DNA from: Caballeronia sp031450805
GTDB taxonomy: Bacteria; Pseudomonadota; Gammaproteobacteria; Burkholderiales; Burkholderiaceae
DNA: 64,000 bases
Reading direction: 5' to 3'
Assembly: GCF_031450805.1 (NCBI RefSeq)
Contig: NZ_JARTVY010000002.1
Location: 248,001-312,000, forward strand
The translations under genes were made by a program, and so were the position numbers. Shown here piece by piece: positions 43,254 through 52,692 of the stretch; within the stretch, counting starts at the first letter, position 1; the number at the start of each line of letters is the position of its first letter. The notes under the pieces are model-generated. The model saw nothing but the letters and a program-made list of their open reading frames with translations, did not search any database and was not told the origin of the DNA.

Positions 43254-44057
43254 TCACTTAGCGTTGACGTCGCCCGTCTGCGCAATCTTGATGAGGACGT
43301 CTTGCTCATACGCGTACCACGCCGCAAGGCACGGCTTGTCCGCGCACTTCTGTTGCCGGTGATTCCACTGCTTGCGGAGCCGCTCCGCAAGCGCTGCTTT
43401 GTCGACGACGGCGGCTTGGGCCTCCCGCACCAGATGGGCAAGAATCAAATCTGCGTTAGCCAGTTCTATATCGCGGCATATCAAGTATTCGGGAGTCGAA
43501 CGAAAGCTCGCACAGTCGAAGCTCGTGCGATAGGTGCGCGCATTGGCATCTGGCAGCTGCCGCATTACCTCGTCCTCATAGCGCAGCTCTTCAGCGAACG
43601 AAACGCCGCGCGTCGCCGCTGCGTACTTCGATAGTTTGAATGCTTCGAAAAAGTTGACTACCGCTTGCATATCCTGACGGTTATAAGCGGCAGTTAACAG
43701 CTCGGCAATCGTCAGTTCGCCCTTTCGCATTTGCAGGAAGGTCCGCCAGTCGGGGTCGTTGATGATTCGATTGAATTCAGGCTCTTGCTGCATTACTTCC
43801 GCTGCAAATTGCTGTTGGGGATCAAGCTTTGACTCGGCAGTGGTTGCCTCGTACTGCGACTGCTCTGGGTCTGCAGTAACAGTCGCACCGGCAGGGCTAC
43901 TCGGCGGATGTTCCTTATCAGGCGCGGGCGAATTGGCTGCACTAGCGGGCAAAGCGACGCGTTCACTGGCGTCGTTCAGCATGCCGTTCAACTGCGTGAC
44001 GATCATCGCAGCCAGAGCCATCGCTCCCAGCAGAGCGCTCGCCCACAGCACGACCAT
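43254..44057 (-). CDS. Membrane-anchored protein with LprI-like domain
   Basis: A 267-residue protein with one N-terminal membrane segment (LWASALLGAMALAAMIV), a polar Pro/Ala/Ser-rich linker (about 30-80), a helical middle region and a C-terminal domain that looks like the LprI/DUF1311 lysozyme-inhibitor family: PSFDCASF-type start (SFDCASFRSTPEYLICRDIELANADLILAHL) and paired cysteines in QQKCADKPCLAAWYAYEQDVL. It should sit in the periplasm, bound to the inner membrane. Whether it inhibits lysozyme is unknown. By eye the gene is less GC-rich than its neighbours, which may indicate a different history. No upstream in-frame start exists. Confidence 0.75.
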   Translation of the reverse strand: MVVLWASALLGAMALAAMIVTQLNGMLNDASERVALPASAANSPAPDKEHPPSSPAGATVTADPEQSQYEATTAESKLDPQQQFAAEVMQQEPEFNRIINDPDWRTFLQMRKGELTIAELLTAAYNRQDMQAVVNFFEAFKLSKYAAATRGVSFAEELRYEDEVMRQLPDANARTYRTSFDCASFRSTPEYLICRDIELANADLILAHLVREAQAAVVDKAALAERLRKQWNHRQQKCADKPCLAAWYAYEQDVLIKIAQTGDVNAK

Positions 44058-44170
44058 GCGCCAACGAGAGAATCGGTCCGGTCTTTTCCGAGTTGAGAAA
44101 GCCCAGACCGTACACGCAATGGGAACGAATTTGAATCACGCGCGATCAGTGCGAGCACATTGCCACGGAG

Positions 44171-44200
44171 GCGGAAGGCTCAAATGTCGGAGCCTTCCGC
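44171..44200. terminator. Hairpin after the LOG gene (no T-tract)
   Basis: GCGGAAGGCTC and GAGCCTTCCGC form a perfect 11-base stem with an 8-base loop, 15 bases after the LOG stop codon. There is no T-run on either strand, so it may be a transcript-end stabiliser rather than a terminator. Confidence 0.55.
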
Positions 44201-44214
44201 ACGAGCCATACGCA

Positions 44215-44964
44215 TCACAAATAAAACATCCGATCCTCATCCGACTTGCCTTCAGCCGGCGGCTCGGCCGCTTCCTCGCGGTCTTCATAAAACCGCAGCA
44301 CCGCATCGAGCACTTGGTCCGGCTCGTCGATGACCTGCATCAGATCCAGATCCTTCTCGCTGATGACACCGTTAGTGAGGAGCGTCTTCTTGAACCAGTC
44401 CAGCAGCCCTGCCCAGAATTCCGCGCCGACCAGTACGATCGGCACGTGGCGCGACTTCTTCGTCTGAATGAGCGTGAGCACTTCGGCCAGTTCATCGAGC
44501 GTGCCGAAACCGCCGGGCATCACCACGACCGCATCCGAATTCTTGACGAACGTGACCTTGCGCGTGAAGAAGTGACGAAAGCGCAGCGAAATGTCCTGCC
44601 ACTGATTGCCCGACTGCTCGTGCGGCAATTCGATATTCAAACCGACCGACGGCGACTTGCCCGCGTGCGCGCCCTTGTTGGCCGCTTCCATGATGCCCGG
44701 GCCGCCGCCGGAGATGACCGCGAAGCCCGCATCCGAGAACTTTTGAGCAATTTCGATGGTGCGCTGATAGTACGGCGACTCAGGTTTCAGACGCGCCGAA
44801 CCATAGATACTGATGGCAGGGCGGATCTCCGAGAGGTACTCGGTCGCCTCGATAAACTCTGCCATAATCGTGAACATCTGCCACGACGCGCGAGCCTTCT
44901 TGGCCGTCGCGCGCTCTTGATCTGCGAGCGATCGCAGACTCGGAATCACTTTTCTCTTGTTCAT
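44215..44964 (-). CDS. LOG family protein (lysine decarboxylase-like, TIGR00730)
   Basis: A 249-residue LOG-family protein. Related enzymes release free cytokinin bases by phosphoribohydrolysis of nucleotides, and bacterial members can act on AMP; the lysine-decarboxylase label is historical. The signatures are present: ISGGGPGIMEAANKGAHAG (about 82-100) and VVMPGGFGTLDELAEVLTLIQ (about 146-166, the PGGxGTxxE motif). The acidic C-terminal tail ends EDRMFYL. The annotated ATG at 44964 is one base from the polA ATG on the other strand, so the real start may be Met about 30 (44877). Confidence 0.9.
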   Translation of the reverse strand: MNKRKVIPSLRSLADQERATAKKARASWQMFTIMAEFIEATEYLSEIRPAISIYGSARLKPESPYYQRTIEIAQKFSDAGFAVISGGGPGIMEAANKGAHAGKSPSVGLNIELPHEQSGNQWQDISLRFRHFFTRKVTFVKNSDAVVVMPGGFGTLDELAEVLTLIQTKKSRHVPIVLVGAEFWAGLLDWFKKTLLTNGVISEKDLDLMQVIDEPDQVLDAVLRFYEDREEAAEPPAEGKSDEDRMFYL

Positions 44965-44965
44965 A

Positions 44966-47704
44966 ATGCCTGAAGAACTCAGTCTTGAAGGTAAGACCCT
45001 GCTATTGGTCGACGGTTCTAGCTACTTGTACCGGGCTTACCATGCGATGCCTGACCTGCGTGGTCCCGACGGCGGTCCCACCGGCGCACTGTATGGAATG
45101 GTGAACATGCTGCGGCGCCTGCGGCGCGAAATCAATGCAGAGTATAGCGCGTGCGTCTTCGATGCAAAGGGCAAGACCTTCCGCGACGACTGGTACGCCG
45201 ACTACAAAGCCAACCGTCCTTCCATGCCGGAAGACCTTTCGAAACAGATCAAGCCCATTCACGTCGCGGTGCGTGCGCTCGGCTGGCCGCTCGTGATGAT
45301 CGAAGGCGTCGAAGCCGATGATGTCATCGGCACGCTCGCCGTTCAGGCCGAAAAACGCGGCATGAAAGTGATCGTGTCGACGGGCGACAAGGATCTGGCT
45401 CAGCTCGTGACGGATCATGTCGCCCTCATCAATACGATGACCAACGAAACGCTCGATCGCGCGGGCGTCGTGAACAAGTTCGGCGTGCCGCCGGAGCGCA
45501 TCGTCGACTATTTGTCGCTCATCGGCGATACCGTCGACAACGTGCCCGGCGTCGAAAAATGCGGTCCGAAGACCGCGCTCAAATGGCTCACCGCATACGA
45601 TACGCTCGATGGCATCGTCGCACACGCAAGCGAGATCAAAGGTGCGGTAGGAGACAATCTGCGCAAGGCGCTCGACTTCCTGCCGATGGCCCGGAAGCTC
45701 GTCACCGTGCACACGGAATGCGACCTCGCTTCGCAGATCGCGTCGATCGAAGAGACGCTGCCGAGCCGCCCCGAAGCACGCGACGAACTGCGCGATGTCT
45801 TTCTCCGTCACGGCTTCAAGACGTGGCTGCGAGAGATCGAAATCGCGGATGCCGTCGAAGGTCCGACCGACACGCCGCCCGCGGAAGTCACCGAGATCGT
45901 TCACCACTACGAGACCGTGCAGACGTGGGAACAGTTCGATGCCTGGCTCGCGCGCATCGATGGCGCTGAGATCACGTCGTTCGATACCGAGACCACGTCG
46001 CTCGATCCGATGGTCGCGCAGATCGTCGGCATCTCGGTGTCGGTCGAAGCGGGGCATGCCGCGTACATTCCGCTCGCGCATCGCGGGCCGGATGCGCCCG
46101 TGCAACTGCCGCGCGATGAAGTGCTCGCGAAGCTCAAGCCCTGGCTCGAGGACGCATCGAAGAAGAAGGTCGGGCAGCATCTGAAGTACGACGAACAAGT
46201 GCTTGCCAGCTACGGCATCGACTTGCGCGGCGTCGAACACGACACGCTGCTGCAGTCGTACGTGCTGGAGTCGCATCGTCCGCACGACATGGACAATCTC
46301 GCGCTGCGGCATCTGGGCGTGAAGACCATCAAGTACGAGGACGTCGCGGGCAAGGGCGCATCGCAGATCGGCTTCGACGAAGTGCCGCTCGACAAGGCCG
46401 CCGAATACGCCGCCGAAGACGCGGATGTCACCTTGCGTCTGCATCAGGCGCTTTATCCTCAGGTCGCGGAGGAAGAAGGCTTGTTGCGCGTGTACCGCGA
46501 CATCGAGATGCCGACATCGCGCGTGCTGCGCAAGATCGAACGCAATGGCGTGCTGATCGATCGCGAGAAGCTCGACGCGCAGAGCAATGAAATCGCGAAG
46601 CGTCTCATCGACTTGCAGACGCAGGCGTACGAGCTCGCGGGCGACGAATTCAACCTCGGATCGCCGAAGCAGATCGGGCAGATCTTCTTCGAGAAGCTGG
46701 AATTGCCCGTTGTGAAGAAGACGCCGAGCGGCGCGCCTTCCACTGACGAAGAAGTGCTGCAAAAGCTCGCCGAAGATTATCCGTTGCCGAAGGTCCTGCT
46801 CGAGCATCGCGCGCTGTCCAAGCTCAAATCCACCTACACGGACAAGCTGCCGCGCATGGTCAATGCATCGACGGGGCGCGTGCATACGAATTATGCGCAG
46901 GCCGTCGCGGTGACGGGACGGCTGTCGTCGAACGAACCTAACCTGCAGAACATCCCGGTGCGCACGGGCGAAGGACGGCGCATTCGCGAGGCGTTCATCG
47001 CGCCGCCGGGCTGCAAGATCGTCTCCGCCGATTACTCGCAGATCGAGTTGCGCATCATGGCGCATATCTCCGGCGATGAATCGCTGATGCGCGCGTTCAG
47101 GCAAGGCGAGGACGTGCATCGCGCGACCGCGTCGGAAGTGTTCAGCGTGACGCCGCTCGAAGTCGACAACGACCAGCGTCGCATCGCGAAGGTCATCAAT
47201 TTTGGGCTGATCTACGGCATGAGCTCGTTCGGTCTCTCGTCGAACCTGGGTATCACGCGCGATGCAGCCAAGCTCTATATCGACCGCTATTTCGCGCGTT
47301 ATCCGGGCGTCGCCGCTTACATGGACACGACACGCACCACCGCGAAGATGAACGGCTTCGTCGAGACGGTATTCGGACGCCGTCTGTGGCTGCCCGAAAT
47401 CAACGGCGGCAGCGGCCCGCGCCGTCAGGCGGCTGAGCGCGCGGCCATCAATGCGCCGATGCAGGGCACGGCCGCCGACCTCATCAAGATGTCGATGATC
47501 GCGGTGCAGGACTGGATCGAAAGCACGGGCATGGGCACGAAGATGATCATGCAGGTCCACGATGAACTGGTGCTCGAAGTGCCGGAAGAAGAACTGCCGG
47601 ACGTGCGCAAGCGTCTGCCCGAACTCATGTGCGGCGTCGCGGAACTGAAGGTGCCGCTCGTCGCGGAAGTGGGCGTCGGCAACAACTGGGAAGAGGCGCA
47701 TTGA
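44966..47704 (+). CDS. polA: DNA polymerase I
   Basis: Full-length Pol I (912 residues) for Okazaki fragment maturation and excision repair. The 5'-3' exonuclease domain (about 1-290) starts LEGKTLLLVDGSSYLYRAYHA and has EGVEADDVIGTLA and STGDKDLAQLV. The 3'-5' proofreading domain has the intact SFDTETTSLDP (Asp about 340, Glu about 342), HLKYDEQVL and YAAEDADVTL, so proofreading is probably active. The polymerase domain has SADYSQIELR (about 690) and MQVHDELVLEVP (about 864). ATG 44966 is only one base from the LOG ATG, so its promoter must lie within the LOG coding region; TTG 44957 is a less likely start. Confidence 0.96.
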   Translation: MPEELSLEGKTLLLVDGSSYLYRAYHAMPDLRGPDGGPTGALYGMVNMLRRLRREINAEYSACVFDAKGKTFRDDWYADYKANRPSMPEDLSKQIKPIHVAVRALGWPLVMIEGVEADDVIGTLAVQAEKRGMKVIVSTGDKDLAQLVTDHVALINTMTNETLDRAGVVNKFGVPPERIVDYLSLIGDTVDNVPGVEKCGPKTALKWLTAYDTLDGIVAHASEIKGAVGDNLRKALDFLPMARKLVTVHTECDLASQIASIEETLPSRPEARDELRDVFLRHGFKTWLREIEIADAVEGPTDTPPAEVTEIVHHYETVQTWEQFDAWLARIDGAEITSFDTETTSLDPMVAQIVGISVSVEAGHAAYIPLAHRGPDAPVQLPRDEVLAKLKPWLEDASKKKVGQHLKYDEQVLASYGIDLRGVEHDTLLQSYVLESHRPHDMDNLALRHLGVKTIKYEDVAGKGASQIGFDEVPLDKAAEYAAEDADVTLRLHQALYPQVAEEEGLLRVYRDIEMPTSRVLRKIERNGVLIDREKLDAQSNEIAKRLIDLQTQAYELAGDEFNLGSPKQIGQIFFEKLELPVVKKTPSGAPSTDEEVLQKLAEDYPLPKVLLEHRALSKLKSTYTDKLPRMVNASTGRVHTNYAQAVAVTGRLSSNEPNLQNIPVRTGEGRRIREAFIAPPGCKIVSADYSQIELRIMAHISGDESLMRAFRQGEDVHRATASEVFSVTPLEVDNDQRRIAKVINFGLIYGMSSFGLSSNLGITRDAAKLYIDRYFARYPGVAAYMDTTRTTAKMNGFVETVFGRRLWLPEINGGSGPRRQAAERAAINAPMQGTAADLIKMSMIAVQDWIESTGMGTKMIMQVHDELVLEVPEEELPDVRKRLPELMCGVAELKVPLVAEVGVGNNWEEAH

Positions 47705-47826
47705 TGTTTCGGCGCGGCGCGTATGTCCGGCATGCGACGGCGGCGCTTGTCCATGCGCTGCGTGCTCACGCACAATGAAAACTGGCGCGGGAACGCACTC
47801 GAATTCAAAGCCATAGGGAGAGCTCC

Positions 47827-49200
47827 ATGCATCGCTTCATCATCGTCGGCGGCGGAGCCGGCGGTCTCGAACTCGCGACGCGTCTCGGCGACCGCTTCGG
47901 TTCGAGCAACGCCAGGCCGGACACCAGGGCGCCGCGCGCGCAGATCACGCTCGTCGACCGTAATCCGACGCATATCTGGAAACCGCTGCTGCACGAAGTC
48001 GCGGCAGGCAGCATGGACCCGTTCACGCAGGAACTCGAATATGCGGCGCAGGCGCTGTGGCACGGCTTCGAGTTTCAGCAGGGCGAGCTCGTCGGGCTGG
48101 ATCGCGCGCAGAAGCGCATCAGGATCGGCGCGCTGCGCGACGACGAAGCAGGCGAACTGCTGCCCGAGCGGGAGCTCGAGTACGACACGCTCGTGCTCGC
48201 CATCGGCAGCACCACGCATTTTTTCGGCGTCGACGGTGCGCAGCAGTTTTCAATCGCGCTCGATACCGTCGGCCAGGCCGAACTCTTTCGCAAGCGGCTG
48301 ATCGCGGCCTGCATGCGGGCCGAGCACGTCGCGCCCGAGCCGGTCGCGGCGGGCATCGGGGAAATGGCGCCGATGCCTGCCGTCGAAGCCGCGCCGCGCA
48401 TTCAGGTGGCGATCGTCGGCGCGGGCGCGACGGGCGTCGAATTGTCGGCGGAACTGCGCAACACCGCGCAAGTGCTGGCCGCTTACGGGCTGCACAAGCT
48501 CGATCCAAAGAACGATATCGGCATCGTGCTGATCGAAGCGGGGCCGCGCATCCTGCCGGCGCTGAAGGAGAGCGTGTCGAGCGCGACGGCCGAACTGCTC
48601 ACCAAGCTCGGCGTCCGGCTGATGACGGGCGAAACCGTCGCGCAAGTCACGCGCGATTCGATCCGCACGGCGAGCGGCAAGATCATTCGCGCGGACCTGA
48701 CCGTGTGGGCGGCGGGCATCAAGGCGCCTGCGGTGCTGTCACAACTCGATGGCTTGCCGACCAATCGCCTCGGCCAGTTGATCGTGCGTCGCACGCTGCA
48801 AACGGAAATCGACGACAACGTCTTCGCCCTGGGCGATTGCGCCGCGTGTCCTTGGCCCGGCACGGAACGCAACGTGCCGCCGCGTGCGCAGGCGGCGCAT
48901 CAGCAAGCGAGCTTTTTGTTTGCGGCGTTCGAGCGGCGCATGCAGGGCAAGCCGCTGCCGGAATATACCTATCGCGATTTCGGCTCGCTCGTATCGCTCG
49001 GGCGGTATAGCGCGGTCGGCAATCTGATGGGCGGACTGATCGGCGGCAACATGCTGATCGAAGGACTCTTCGCGCGCTTCATGTATATGTCGCTGTACCG
49101 GCTGCATATCGCGGCGCTGCACGGCTACGCGCGCATGATGCTCGATACCGTCGCGCACTGGCTGCGCCGGTCCACCGCGCCCCGCGTCAAGCTGCACTGA
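47827..49200 (+). CDS. ndh: Type II NADH dehydrogenase (NDH-2)
   Basis: A single-subunit, non-proton-pumping NADH:quinone oxidoreductase, bound to the inner membrane through its C-terminus. The 457-residue protein has the FAD-binding FIIVGGGAGGLELATRLGDRF at the N-terminus, the second dinucleotide motif for NADH, IQVAIVGAGATGVELSAELR (about 195-214), and NVFALGDCAACP for FAD. The C-terminal region after TYRDFGSLVSLGRYSAVGNLMG has two amphipathic stretches for membrane contact, typical of the family. It lies downstream of polA with a 122-base spacer. Confidence 0.92.
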   Translation: MHRFIIVGGGAGGLELATRLGDRFGSSNARPDTRAPRAQITLVDRNPTHIWKPLLHEVAAGSMDPFTQELEYAAQALWHGFEFQQGELVGLDRAQKRIRIGALRDDEAGELLPERELEYDTLVLAIGSTTHFFGVDGAQQFSIALDTVGQAELFRKRLIAACMRAEHVAPEPVAAGIGEMAPMPAVEAAPRIQVAIVGAGATGVELSAELRNTAQVLAAYGLHKLDPKNDIGIVLIEAGPRILPALKESVSSATAELLTKLGVRLMTGETVAQVTRDSIRTASGKIIRADLTVWAAGIKAPAVLSQLDGLPTNRLGQLIVRRTLQTEIDDNVFALGDCAACPWPGTERNVPPRAQAAHQQASFLFAAFERRMQGKPLPEYTYRDFGSLVSLGRYSAVGNLMGGLIGGNMLIEGLFARFMYMSLYRLHIAALHGYARMMLDTVAHWLRRSTAPRVKLH

Positions 49201-49420
49201 CGGCGCAGCGGCACGGCAAAGCTGTTTAGAATGAGCGGCGCGCTTATATCCGGCGCGCCCGGGCGTGCGGCATTCGCCCGTGACAGTCGTCCAGCGCCGC
49301 GCTGCATGATGCTCAACGAGAAGCGCGGTTTCCGGTTCAGCGCCATCGACGGTACTCGGCCCCATGCAGCCGACGCCCGCATCGGCGGCGCCTTGGCGGC
49401 TCTTGCCGCAGGAGCTTCGC

Positions 49421-50293
49421 ATGCTGACTCCCGAAGTCGACAGCCTTATCCCGCACGTTCCGTTCGATCGCCGCGGCTTCCTCAAGGCCGCGCTGGGCAC
49501 CGGCTTCGCCGCCGCCGTCCTGCCGGTCTCCGCGCAAACCATCCATACCGATAGCGACGGTCTCGAGGCCGGCTCCATCGGCGTGCGCGGCGCGGACGGC
49601 ACGCTGGTGCCGGCGTATCGCGCGCAGCCGAAGGGCAAGACGCATCTGCCGGTCATCATCGTGATTCACGAGATCTTCGGCGTGCACGAACATATCGCCG
49701 ATGTCTGCCGCCGCTTCGCCAAGCTCGGCTATCTGGCCATCGCGCCGCAATTGTTCACGCGCCAGGGCGACGCCGCGTCCATGCCGTCGATTCAGCAAAT
49801 CAACGATCAGATCGTCTCGAAGCTGCCGGACTCGCAAGTGCTCTCCGACATCGACCAGATGGTCAAATGGGCGGGCGAGCACGGCGGCGATACGAAACGC
49901 CTGGGCATCACCGGCTTCTGCTGGGGCGGGCGCATCACGTGGCTCTACGCCGAGCACAATCCGAACGTGAAGGCGGCGGTCGCGTGGTACGGGCGGCTCG
50001 TCGGCAGCAAGACGGCGACGACGCCGAGCAATCCGGTCGACAATGCGGGGAATTTGCAGGTGCCGGTGCTCGGCCTGTACGGGCGGCAGGACCAGAGCAT
50101 TCCGCAGGACAGCATCGAACAGATGAAGCAGGCCATCGCCAGCGCGCCGCAAAAAGGGCGCGGCTCACAGTTCGTCGTGTATGACGATGCCCCGCACGCG
50201 TTTTTCGCCGACTATCGTCCGAGCTACCGCAAGGCCGACGCCGAGGACGGCTGGAAGCGCGCGCTCGCGTGGTTCCGCGAGCACGGCGTCTGA
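49421..50293 (+). CDS. Dienelactone hydrolase-family protein with Tat signal
   Basis: A 290-residue alpha/beta hydrolase of the dienelactone hydrolase family. A twin-arginine leader, FDRRGFLKAALGTGFAAAVLPVSAQ, marks export of the folded protein to the periplasm. The catalytic triad is visible: Cys in GITGFCWGGR (Cys about 167), Asp in LGLYGRQDQSIPQ and His in DDAPHAFFADYRPSY. Known relatives open dienelactones in aromatic degradation, but many act on other esters, and a periplasmic location argues against a chlorocatechol role. ATG 49421 is chosen over upstream ATG 49364 because AGGAG lies six bases before it and it starts close to the Tat signal. Confidence 0.88.
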   Translation: MLTPEVDSLIPHVPFDRRGFLKAALGTGFAAAVLPVSAQTIHTDSDGLEAGSIGVRGADGTLVPAYRAQPKGKTHLPVIIVIHEIFGVHEHIADVCRRFAKLGYLAIAPQLFTRQGDAASMPSIQQINDQIVSKLPDSQVLSDIDQMVKWAGEHGGDTKRLGITGFCWGGRITWLYAEHNPNVKAAVAWYGRLVGSKTATTPSNPVDNAGNLQVPVLGLYGRQDQSIPQDSIEQMKQAIASAPQKGRGSQFVVYDDAPHAFFADYRPSYRKADAEDGWKRALAWFREHGV

Positions 50294-50300
50294 ATACGGC

Positions 50301-51170
50301 TCAAGGGTTCGCGCCCGTGGCGACGGGGCGGCCCGGATCGGCGCTCCATTCGCTCCACGAACCGGGGTAGAGCGCCGCGCCGTGCAGGCCGGCCACTTCC
50401 ATCGCCAGCGCGTTGTGGCACGCGGTGACGCCGGAGCCGCACTGCAGAACGACGCGATCCACCGGCGTCGCGCCGATCAGCGACGCGAACGCTTCACGCA
50501 ACTCGTGCGCGGTCTTGAAGCGCCCTTCCGGCGTCAGATTGTTTTTGAAGAAGTGATTCAGCGCGCCGGGAATGTGCCCGCCGACGGGGTCGATCGTCTC
50601 GTTCTCGCCGCGATACCGGTCTGCGGCGCGCGCATCGATCAGCAGATGATCGCGCGTGCCGATGCTGCGCTCGATCGCTTGCGCATCGATGGTTACCTGG
50701 AGCGGCGCGGCGGCCTTGAAGCTGCCTGGCGATGTCGGCGGCACGGCGGTGTCGAGCGACTTGCCGGCGGCTTCCCATGCCTGCAGGCCGCCATCGACGA
50801 GCGCGACGGAATCGTGCCCGAGCCAGCGCAGCAGCCACCACAGACGCGCCGCGTACATGCCGCCTTGCGCGTCATAAGCGATGACCTGCTGGCCTTCGTT
50901 CAGCCCGAAACTCGCGAGCTTCGCGACGAGCGCCGCGCGCTCCGGCAACGGATGACGACCGTTCGTGCCGGTCTTCGCGCCGGACAGATCGCGGTCGAGA
51001 TGCAAATAGTGCGCGCCCGGAATGTGGCCTGCGGCGTAGGCGGCTTCTCCGGCTTCGGGCGCGGCCAGATCGAACCGGCAATCGAAGACGACGACGCTGC
51101 CGGGCGCCGTATCGAGCCGTTCGGCGAGATTCGTCGCGGAGATGAGCGTGGTGTAGTGAGTGTGCGGCAT
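50301..51170 (-). CDS. Thiosulfate/3-mercaptopyruvate sulfurtransferase
   Basis: A 289-residue tandem-rhodanese sulfurtransferase. Both rhodanese domains are present: the first, inactive, around VVVFDCRFDLAAPEAGEAAYAAGHIPGA, and the second with the active-site loop QCGSGVTACH (Cys about 244). CGSGVTA is the loop of 3-mercaptopyruvate sulfurtransferases (SseA type) rather than the CRxGx[RT] loop of thiosulfate-specific rhodaneses. It works in the cytoplasm in sulfur and cyanide metabolism. ATG 51170 is preceded by GAGGAG. It converges on the dienelactone hydrolase gene. Confidence 0.9.
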   Translation of the reverse strand: MPHTHYTTLISATNLAERLDTAPGSVVVFDCRFDLAAPEAGEAAYAAGHIPGAHYLHLDRDLSGAKTGTNGRHPLPERAALVAKLASFGLNEGQQVIAYDAQGGMYAARLWWLLRWLGHDSVALVDGGLQAWEAAGKSLDTAVPPTSPGSFKAAAPLQVTIDAQAIERSIGTRDHLLIDARAADRYRGENETIDPVGGHIPGALNHFFKNNLTPEGRFKTAHELREAFASLIGATPVDRVVLQCGSGVTACHNALAMEVAGLHGAALYPGSWSEWSADPGRPVATGANP

Positions 51171-51225
51171 GACGGCTCCTCGAGCAGCTTGCAATGCGGG
51201 CAGAGCCGATAGTCTAAAAGAAAAA

Positions 51226-51243
51226 ACGGGCCCGAAAGCCCGT
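51226..51243 (-). terminator. Rho-independent terminator after the Rieske oxygenase gene
   Basis: On the minus strand ACGGGC pairs with GCCCGT around a 6-base loop, followed directly by TTTTTTCTTTT. It lies 23 bases after the oxygenase stop codon. Confidence 0.85.
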
Positions 51244-51266
51244 CTCTTCGAATTGCCAGTGCGCGC

Positions 51267-52370
51267 TCAGATGGCGCCGAGCTGATGCCGCAGGAACTCG
51301 TGGAAATGCTGCATGCCGGATTCCATCGGACTCTGATACGGCCCGACCTGGTTCTCGCCGCGCGACATCAGCGCCCGACGGCCGGCATCCATGCGCTCGG
51401 CGATTTCATCGTCTTCGCGCGCGGTTTCCATGTACGCCGCACGTTCCGCCTCGATGAACTCGCGCTCGAACAGCGCGATTTCCTCGGGGTAGTAGAACTC
51501 GACGATGTTCGTCGTCTTTTGCGTGCCGCGCGGAATGAGCCACGACACGACGAGCACGTGCGGATACCACTCGATCATCAGGCCGGGGTAGTACACCATC
51601 CAGATGGCGCCGAACTCCGGCGGCGCGCCGTTGCGAAAGCGCAGGACTTCGTCGTGCCACTTCCGATAGGTCGGGCTGCCGGGCTTTTCCAGATTCTTGT
51701 GGACGCCCACCGTCTGCACGCTGTACCAGTCGCCGAATTCCCATTCCAGGTTGTCGCACGACACGAAGCTGCCCAGCCCCGGATGGAACGGCGCGACGTG
51801 GTAATCCTCCAGATAGACCTCGATGAAAGTCTTCCAGTTGTAATTGCACTCGTGCACTTCGACGTGATCGAACATGAAGCCCGAGAAGTCGAAGTGGCGC
51901 GCGGTGCCGAGCTTCGCGAGATCGGCCGCGACGTTGCGGCCCTCTGCCTCGAAGAGCAGGCCTTGCCAGTTCTGCAGCGGCGTCGCGCCGAGATTGAGGC
52001 AGGGCTTGTCCGCGAAGTGCGGCGCACCGAGCAACTGCCCGTTGAGATCGTAGGTCCAGCGGTGCAGCGGGCAGACGATGTTGTCCGCGGTGCCGCGGCC
52101 GTTGAGCATGATGGCCTGGCGATGGCGGCACACGTTCGACAGCAGTTCGATTTGCTGCTGATTGCGCACGAGCACGCGCCCTTCGCCCTCGCCCGGAAGC
52201 GCGAAATAGTTCCCCGCTTCGGGAACCATGAGTTCGTGCCCGACGTAGCGTGGACCCTGCTTGAAAAGTGTGTCGAGTTCGCGCGTAAGAAGCGCTTCGT
52301 CAAAGTAAGCCGTGACTGGCAGTTGGCTATGAACAGCCTTCAACTGCAATGCATTGCTCAGATTGGACAT
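51267..52370 (-). CDS. Rieske-type aromatic ring-hydroxylating oxygenase alpha subunit
   Basis: A 367-residue Rieske non-heme iron oxygenase. The N-terminal Rieske domain has CRHRQ...CPLHRWTYDL (Cys81, His83, Cys100, His103, about) for the 2Fe-2S cluster. The catalytic domain has NWKTFIEVYLEDYHVAPFHPGL, with the bridging acid and the iron-binding His about 191 and His about 196. No ferredoxin, reductase or beta-subunit gene is next to it, so electrons must come from elsewhere. The substrate cannot be told. ATG 52370 follows GGGAG and starts at the family N-terminus; the upstream frame lacks a good start. Confidence 0.88.
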   Translation of the reverse strand: MSNLSNALQLKAVHSQLPVTAYFDEALLTRELDTLFKQGPRYVGHELMVPEAGNYFALPGEGEGRVLVRNQQQIELLSNVCRHRQAIMLNGRGTADNIVCPLHRWTYDLNGQLLGAPHFADKPCLNLGATPLQNWQGLLFEAEGRNVAADLAKLGTARHFDFSGFMFDHVEVHECNYNWKTFIEVYLEDYHVAPFHPGLGSFVSCDNLEWEFGDWYSVQTVGVHKNLEKPGSPTYRKWHDEVLRFRNGAPPEFGAIWMVYYPGLMIEWYPHVLVVSWLIPRGTQKTTNIVEFYYPEEIALFEREFIEAERAAYMETAREDDEIAERMDAGRRALMSRGENQVGPYQSPMESGMQHFHEFLRHQLGAI

Positions 52371-52692
52371 TCCCACTCCCGTTAAGACGTGAAAGCAGTG
52401 AACAACCCAACCATCGAAGATTCGATTTAGGGAGCCCGCGATTATACCGAAATCCGCCACGCCGGGGCGCATAAGGTCTTGATTTGGGTATAAATTGTCA
52501 CGAGAGTTCCGCTAAGCGCGTGTTTATCGCGCCGGTGCGGGTGCGCCGTTTCATGCGGTTTTCGGGCAGATGGCGACAAGCCGGCTCGCGCGGTCCCTCG
52601 TCTGCCATACGTACCGGGTGCGGGTCGAAAATTTGGCTTTTGCCGTAGAATGTGCGACTTGGTTCCAATTTTCAACTGCACATCCACGATTC
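52371..52692. other. Divergent spacer, Rieske oxygenase / xseB
   Basis: About 320 bases between divergent genes with no convincing gene inside. On the minus strand a perfect TATAAT is at 52441-52446, a candidate -10 for the oxygenase gene; its -35 region is GC-rich and poor. On the plus strand TAGAAT at 52646-52651 is a weak candidate -10 for xseB. The central part (52480-52500) is AT-rich. Confidence 0.5.

Noticed and set aside
45002..47773. 923-codon open frame antisense to polA
   Set aside because: polA on the plus strand has all expected domains; the antisense product is Arg/His/Asp-rich and unlike any family.
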